A stretch of DNA of 8,292 nt from Polyangiaceae bacterium. Lineage in GTDB: Bacteria; Myxococcota_A; Polyangia; Polyangiales; Polyangiaceae. Location: positions 1 through 8,292 of the forward strand of contig JAICXU010000105.1 of assembly GCA_025934595.1 (NCBI GenBank), written 5' to 3'. Of the stretch, positions 6,239-8,292 are shown piece by piece; position 1 is the first letter of the stretch; the number at the start of each line of letters is the position of its first letter. The notes below the pieces were generated by a model. That model was not told the origin of the DNA and did no database searches. It saw nothing but the letters and a program-made list of their open reading frames with translations. Made by a program: the position numbers and the translations under genes.

Positions 6239-6484
6239 TCAGAACGGATCTTTGGTCGCGGCCTGCTCGATGCGATCGAGGAAGGGTTGCTTCAATTCCG
6301 CGAGCGTGAGCTTCGGTTGGATCTTCGACACGTCGACCGACGCGATCGGTTTCTGCACGCGACCGACGATCGTGACCTCGCCGATGGTGATGACTTTGCC
6401 GGCTTGTTGCGCGTGGGCTTCGCTCGGCGAGAAAACGAACGCACCCGCGATGGCAAAGGTTCCGACGATTTTTTTGACGTCCAT
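6239..6484 (-). CDS. Small secreted protein with GRVQKP motif
   Basis: This 81-residue protein has a signal peptide with probable cleavage after AHA at residue 25, giving a mature protein of about 56 residues in the periplasm. The mature part reads as a beta-hairpin-like segment (VITIGEVTIVGRVQKP, 31-46) followed by a helix (LTLAELKQPFLDRIEQAA, 59-76) and ends in KDPF. The VGRVQKP stretch and the LTLAEL that follows resemble the core of the SLBB domain in the OPX gene of this window (VGQVQKP, LTLVDA). By position, between the TPR lipoprotein and the GltG-like gene, it corresponds to the small-protein slot (GltF/NfsF) of Glt/Nfs clusters, but I cannot confirm homology. ATG at 6484 is preceded by GAGAG at five bases. 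It follows the lipoprotein gene by 75 bases and precedes the membrane gene by nine. It is probably a real gene despite its size. Confidence 0.8.
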   Translation of the reverse strand: MDVKKIVGTFAIAGAFVFSPSEAHAQQAGKVITIGEVTIVGRVQKPIASVDVSKIQPKLTLAELKQPFLDRIEQAATKDPF

Positions 6485-6532
6485 TCGTTCTCTCGCAGTC
6501 TCTCTATTCGTTGGTGTCGCGGTCGTCGCCGA

Positions 6533-6549
6533 GATCTCGTTTCGAGATC
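6533..6549 (-). other. Perfect stem-loop in the 75-base intergenic gap
   Basis: GATCTCG and CGAGATC form a seven-pair stem with a three-base loop, only 10 bases after the TPR lipoprotein stop. On the minus strand the loop is AAA and no T-run follows. It may be an RNA processing or stability element that lowers expression of downstream genes relative to the lipoprotein, or a protein-binding palindrome. Confidence 0.5.
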
Positions 6550-6559
6550 CCGGTCTTCC

Positions 6560-7954
6560 TCAGTGTCCCCCTCCGACGGTTCCACTGCCACCGACTTTTC
6601 CGCCGGTCGACGATGGCCCCGCGGAGGTTGCCGGTTTGGCGCCGCCCGTTGCCGAGGGCGCAGGCGCGACCGGCGTCGCCGCGGCGTTCTTCAATTCGGC
6701 TTGTTTTGCCTGCGCGCGCGCGAGCAATTCGTCGGTGTCGTCCGTCGCGCCGGGCGACGTCGGTCCACGCCTCGATTTGTGGGTTTGGAATTCTTTGATC
6801 GCCGTCGACACTTGCGTGTCTGCGCTCATGCCGGGAATGCTCGGCGAAAAAAGATACATGAGCCCCATGTCGTAATGCGCCGTCGCCTGCGTCGAATCGA
6901 GCGAGAGCGCGGTGTCGAATTCTTTCTTCGCGTCGGCAGGGCGACCACCGAGCCGATACGCGTCGCCGAGATTCAAATGCGCGAGCGCATTTTGCGGAGC
7001 GTATCGAACGCTCGCCTCGAGGAGCGGCGTGGCGTCGGCGACGTTGCCGGCTTCGAGCTTCATCGCGCCGGTTTGAATGAGCGCTTCGACCATGTCGGGA
7101 CGTGAGGAACGCGCCGCGTCGAAGTCGGTCATGGCCGCGAGACGCTGACCTTGGTCGCGCTCGATGATGCCGCGGAGCAAGTGCGCTTCGGCGTTGTCTT
7201 TGTCGCGTGCTGGTGACGAATCACCGAAACCCTGCAAAATGGCCTGCAGCGCGTACATCGCGAGACCGATTTTATGCTGGCGATAGTAGTCGCGCGCGAT
7301 GACGACCATCGCCTCCGAGTAATCGGGTTTCACGCGAAGCGCGTCACCGGCGAGCGATTGCGCGGAGGTCGTGTCGCCCGCGAGAGACTTTACTTCCGCG
7401 TAGCACGTGGTGATCACGTACGAGTTCGGCAGCTTCGCGTGCTTGTCGGAGAGGAACGAGTCCGCGTCGGCGGCCTTCCCGTTCGAAGCGAGCGAGAGCG
7501 CATATGCGCAAATGCCGGGCTCGTAATCGGGCTTGTTCGTGAACGACGCGCGGAACTGCGTTTGGGCACCCGACGGATCGCCGAGGCGCTCCATGACGGT
7601 GCCGAGCGAGTAAGGCGGCGCCGGTGATGTCGGTGCATCCGTGCCCGCTTCTTGGAATGCGGCTTTCGCGCCCGGCAGATCGCCATTGAGCCACGCGCGC
7701 CACCCGCGCTCGTAAGCGTCTTTGGCCGCGCCGGTGAGACCGCTCGTTTCGCCGGTCGTGAGCCCGACTTGCGCGTTGCCCTGCGTGACGATGCCGCCCG
7801 CGTCGCTCGTCGGATATTGCACCGGCTTGCTCGCTTGATCGCCACCTCCGCATGCGACGAGGAAAAATGGCGTGAAGGCGATGGCCGAGGCGAGAGCGCC
7901 CGCCAGACCACTGGCCAAACCGACACCTATCTGTCGTTTCGAGCAGATACTCAT
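6560..7954 (-). CDS. TPR-repeat outer-membrane lipoprotein, GltE/AglT-like
   Basis: This 464-residue lipoprotein probably acts as a periplasmic scaffold anchored to the outer membrane. The signal peptide ends in a canonical lipobox, LVAC, with Cys35 followed by GGG; no Asp at +2 argues for outer-membrane sorting under the E. coli rule, which may not hold here. After a short linker, about eight or nine tetratricopeptide-like helical hairpins run from about 77 to 400. Good examples are AYERGWRAWLNGDLPGAKAAF, ALAHLNLGDAYRLGGRPADA and AHLLRGIIERDQGQRLAA. The tail (about 422-464) is low-complexity Ala/Pro/Gly/Ser. In M. xanthus, TPR lipoproteins GltE (AglT) and NfsE sit in the same place relative to GltG/NfsG, matching the layout here. 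The ATG at 7954 overlaps the previous stop (ATGA), so translation is probably coupled. The same frame stays open further upstream, but that part lies inside the preceding gene and is Arg-rich. GltE identity is inferred from family and order. Confidence 0.87.
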   Translation of the reverse strand: MSICSKRQIGVGLASGLAGALASAIAFTPFFLVACGGGDQASKPVQYPTSDAGGIVTQGNAQVGLTTGETSGLTGAAKDAYERGWRAWLNGDLPGAKAAFQEAGTDAPTSPAPPYSLGTVMERLGDPSGAQTQFRASFTNKPDYEPGICAYALSLASNGKAADADSFLSDKHAKLPNSYVITTCYAEVKSLAGDTTSAQSLAGDALRVKPDYSEAMVVIARDYYRQHKIGLAMYALQAILQGFGDSSPARDKDNAEAHLLRGIIERDQGQRLAAMTDFDAARSSRPDMVEALIQTGAMKLEAGNVADATPLLEASVRYAPQNALAHLNLGDAYRLGGRPADAKKEFDTALSLDSTQATAHYDMGLMYLFSPSIPGMSADTQVSTAIKEFQTHKSRRGPTSPGATDDTDELLARAQAKQAELKNAAATPVAPAPSATGGAKPATSAGPSSTGGKVGGSGTVGGGH

Positions 7955-8292
7955 GGTGCCACCGGGAGAGGCTCGGCCTGCGCCGAGGGCTTGGGAACCG
8001 ACGAGATGCCCGGACGCGATTGCACGTACTGGCCGTCCTTGTAGGTGAGATTCTGACCCTTGTTGATCGGGCTGGGAGTTGCCGTCACGTAACCGCGAAG
8101 CTTCGCGTCGCCGATGATGTCGGTGAAGTACGCGAGCCGCGCGATGGCGTGGACGACGGCGTCGTTGCGAACGTTGTACTGCTGCGCGTAGGCCACCGCG
8201 ATCGCGTAATGCTTGACCATGAGCTGGTCGGCGCCGTCGAGCTCCGCGTCCTTCTTCGTGCGCCACGCCTCTTTCGCCTTGTCCTTGATGTC
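7951..8292 (-). CDS. C-terminal part of a larger protein (5' end outside window), possibly GltD/AgmU-like
   Basis: The reading frame is open from the right window edge (DIKDKAKEAWRTKKDAELDG) to a stop at 7951, giving 113 visible residues. An internal ATG at 8220 exists but the frame continues upstream with normal codon use, so the true start is outside. The visible part has helical segments (DQLMVKHYAIAVAYAQQYNV and DAVVHAIARLAYFTDII) consistent with the last helices of a TPR or other helical-repeat protein, and then a polar, proline-containing tail (PSPINKGQNLTYKDGQYVQS, ending PLPVAP). It overlaps the TPR lipoprotein gene by four bases. In M. xanthus a large TPR protein (GltD/AgmU, or NfsD) precedes GltE/NfsE, so this could be its counterpart. 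That is inferred from position only. Confidence 0.8.
   Translation of the reverse strand, partial: DIKDKAKEAWRTKKDAELDGADQLMVKHYAIAVAYAQQYNVRNDAVVHAIARLAYFTDIIGDAKLRGYVTATPSPINKGQNLTYKDGQYVQSRPGISSVPKPSAQAEPLPVAP

Noticed and set aside
3950..7105. A 1051-codon open frame on the plus strand
   Set aside because: It runs antisense across the GltG-like, membrane, small-protein and lipoprotein genes, is Arg-rich without domains, and arises because G/C-biased third positions remove stops in the complementary frame.

Overview
The window looks like a myxobacterial (Myxococcota, probably Polyangiales) chromosome segment. The evidence is the high G+C content (about 60% by eye, not counted), the strong G/C bias at third codon positions, and above all the protein families: an AgmX/PglI (GltG/NfsG-type) protein with an FHA-like N-terminus and a TonB-like C-terminus, a multi-TPR lipoprotein of the GltE/AglT kind, and a very short Wza-type polysaccharide export lipoprotein. 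All nine recognisable genes lie on the minus strand, so transcription runs from high to low coordinates. No RNA genes, insertion sequences, CRISPR arrays or phage genes were seen.

Right half (8292 to 4118), envelope-machine module. In transcription order: the C-terminal end of a protein whose start lies outside the window (possibly a GltD/AgmU-like TPR protein, by position), a TPR lipoprotein overlapping it by ATGA, an 81-residue secreted protein, a 182-residue three-helix membrane protein that looks like a degenerate TolQ/ExbB/MotA subunit, and the GltG-like transenvelope protein. In Myxococcus xanthus, related GltD/GltE/GltG and NfsD/NfsE/NfsG proteins link an inner-membrane motor to outer-membrane barrels in gliding and in spore-coat assembly. 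By analogy, this module would span inner membrane, periplasm and outer membrane. A possible sigma-E-like promoter sits just before the GltG-like gene.

Gap (4117 to 3806). It is non-coding and holds a good sigma-70 promoter on the minus strand, with an inverted repeat in its spacer and two A-tracts upstream. It marks a second transcription unit.

Left half (3805 to 1), outer-membrane export module plus asparaginase. It holds a secreted cysteine-containing coiled-coil protein of unknown function, a 476-residue outer-membrane beta-barrel protein, a 200-residue OPX (Wza-like) lipoprotein without an outer-membrane-spanning C-terminus, and a type I L-asparaginase cut by the window edge. The short OPX and the barrel together look like a two-part polysaccharide exit port.

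The main point of interest is the direct juxtaposition of a Glt/Nfs-type energised machine with an OPX/beta-barrel export port, and the undescribed small proteins within it. No glycosyltransferase, Wzc, Wzx or Wzy gene is visible, so the polymer and the phenotype cannot be inferred here.
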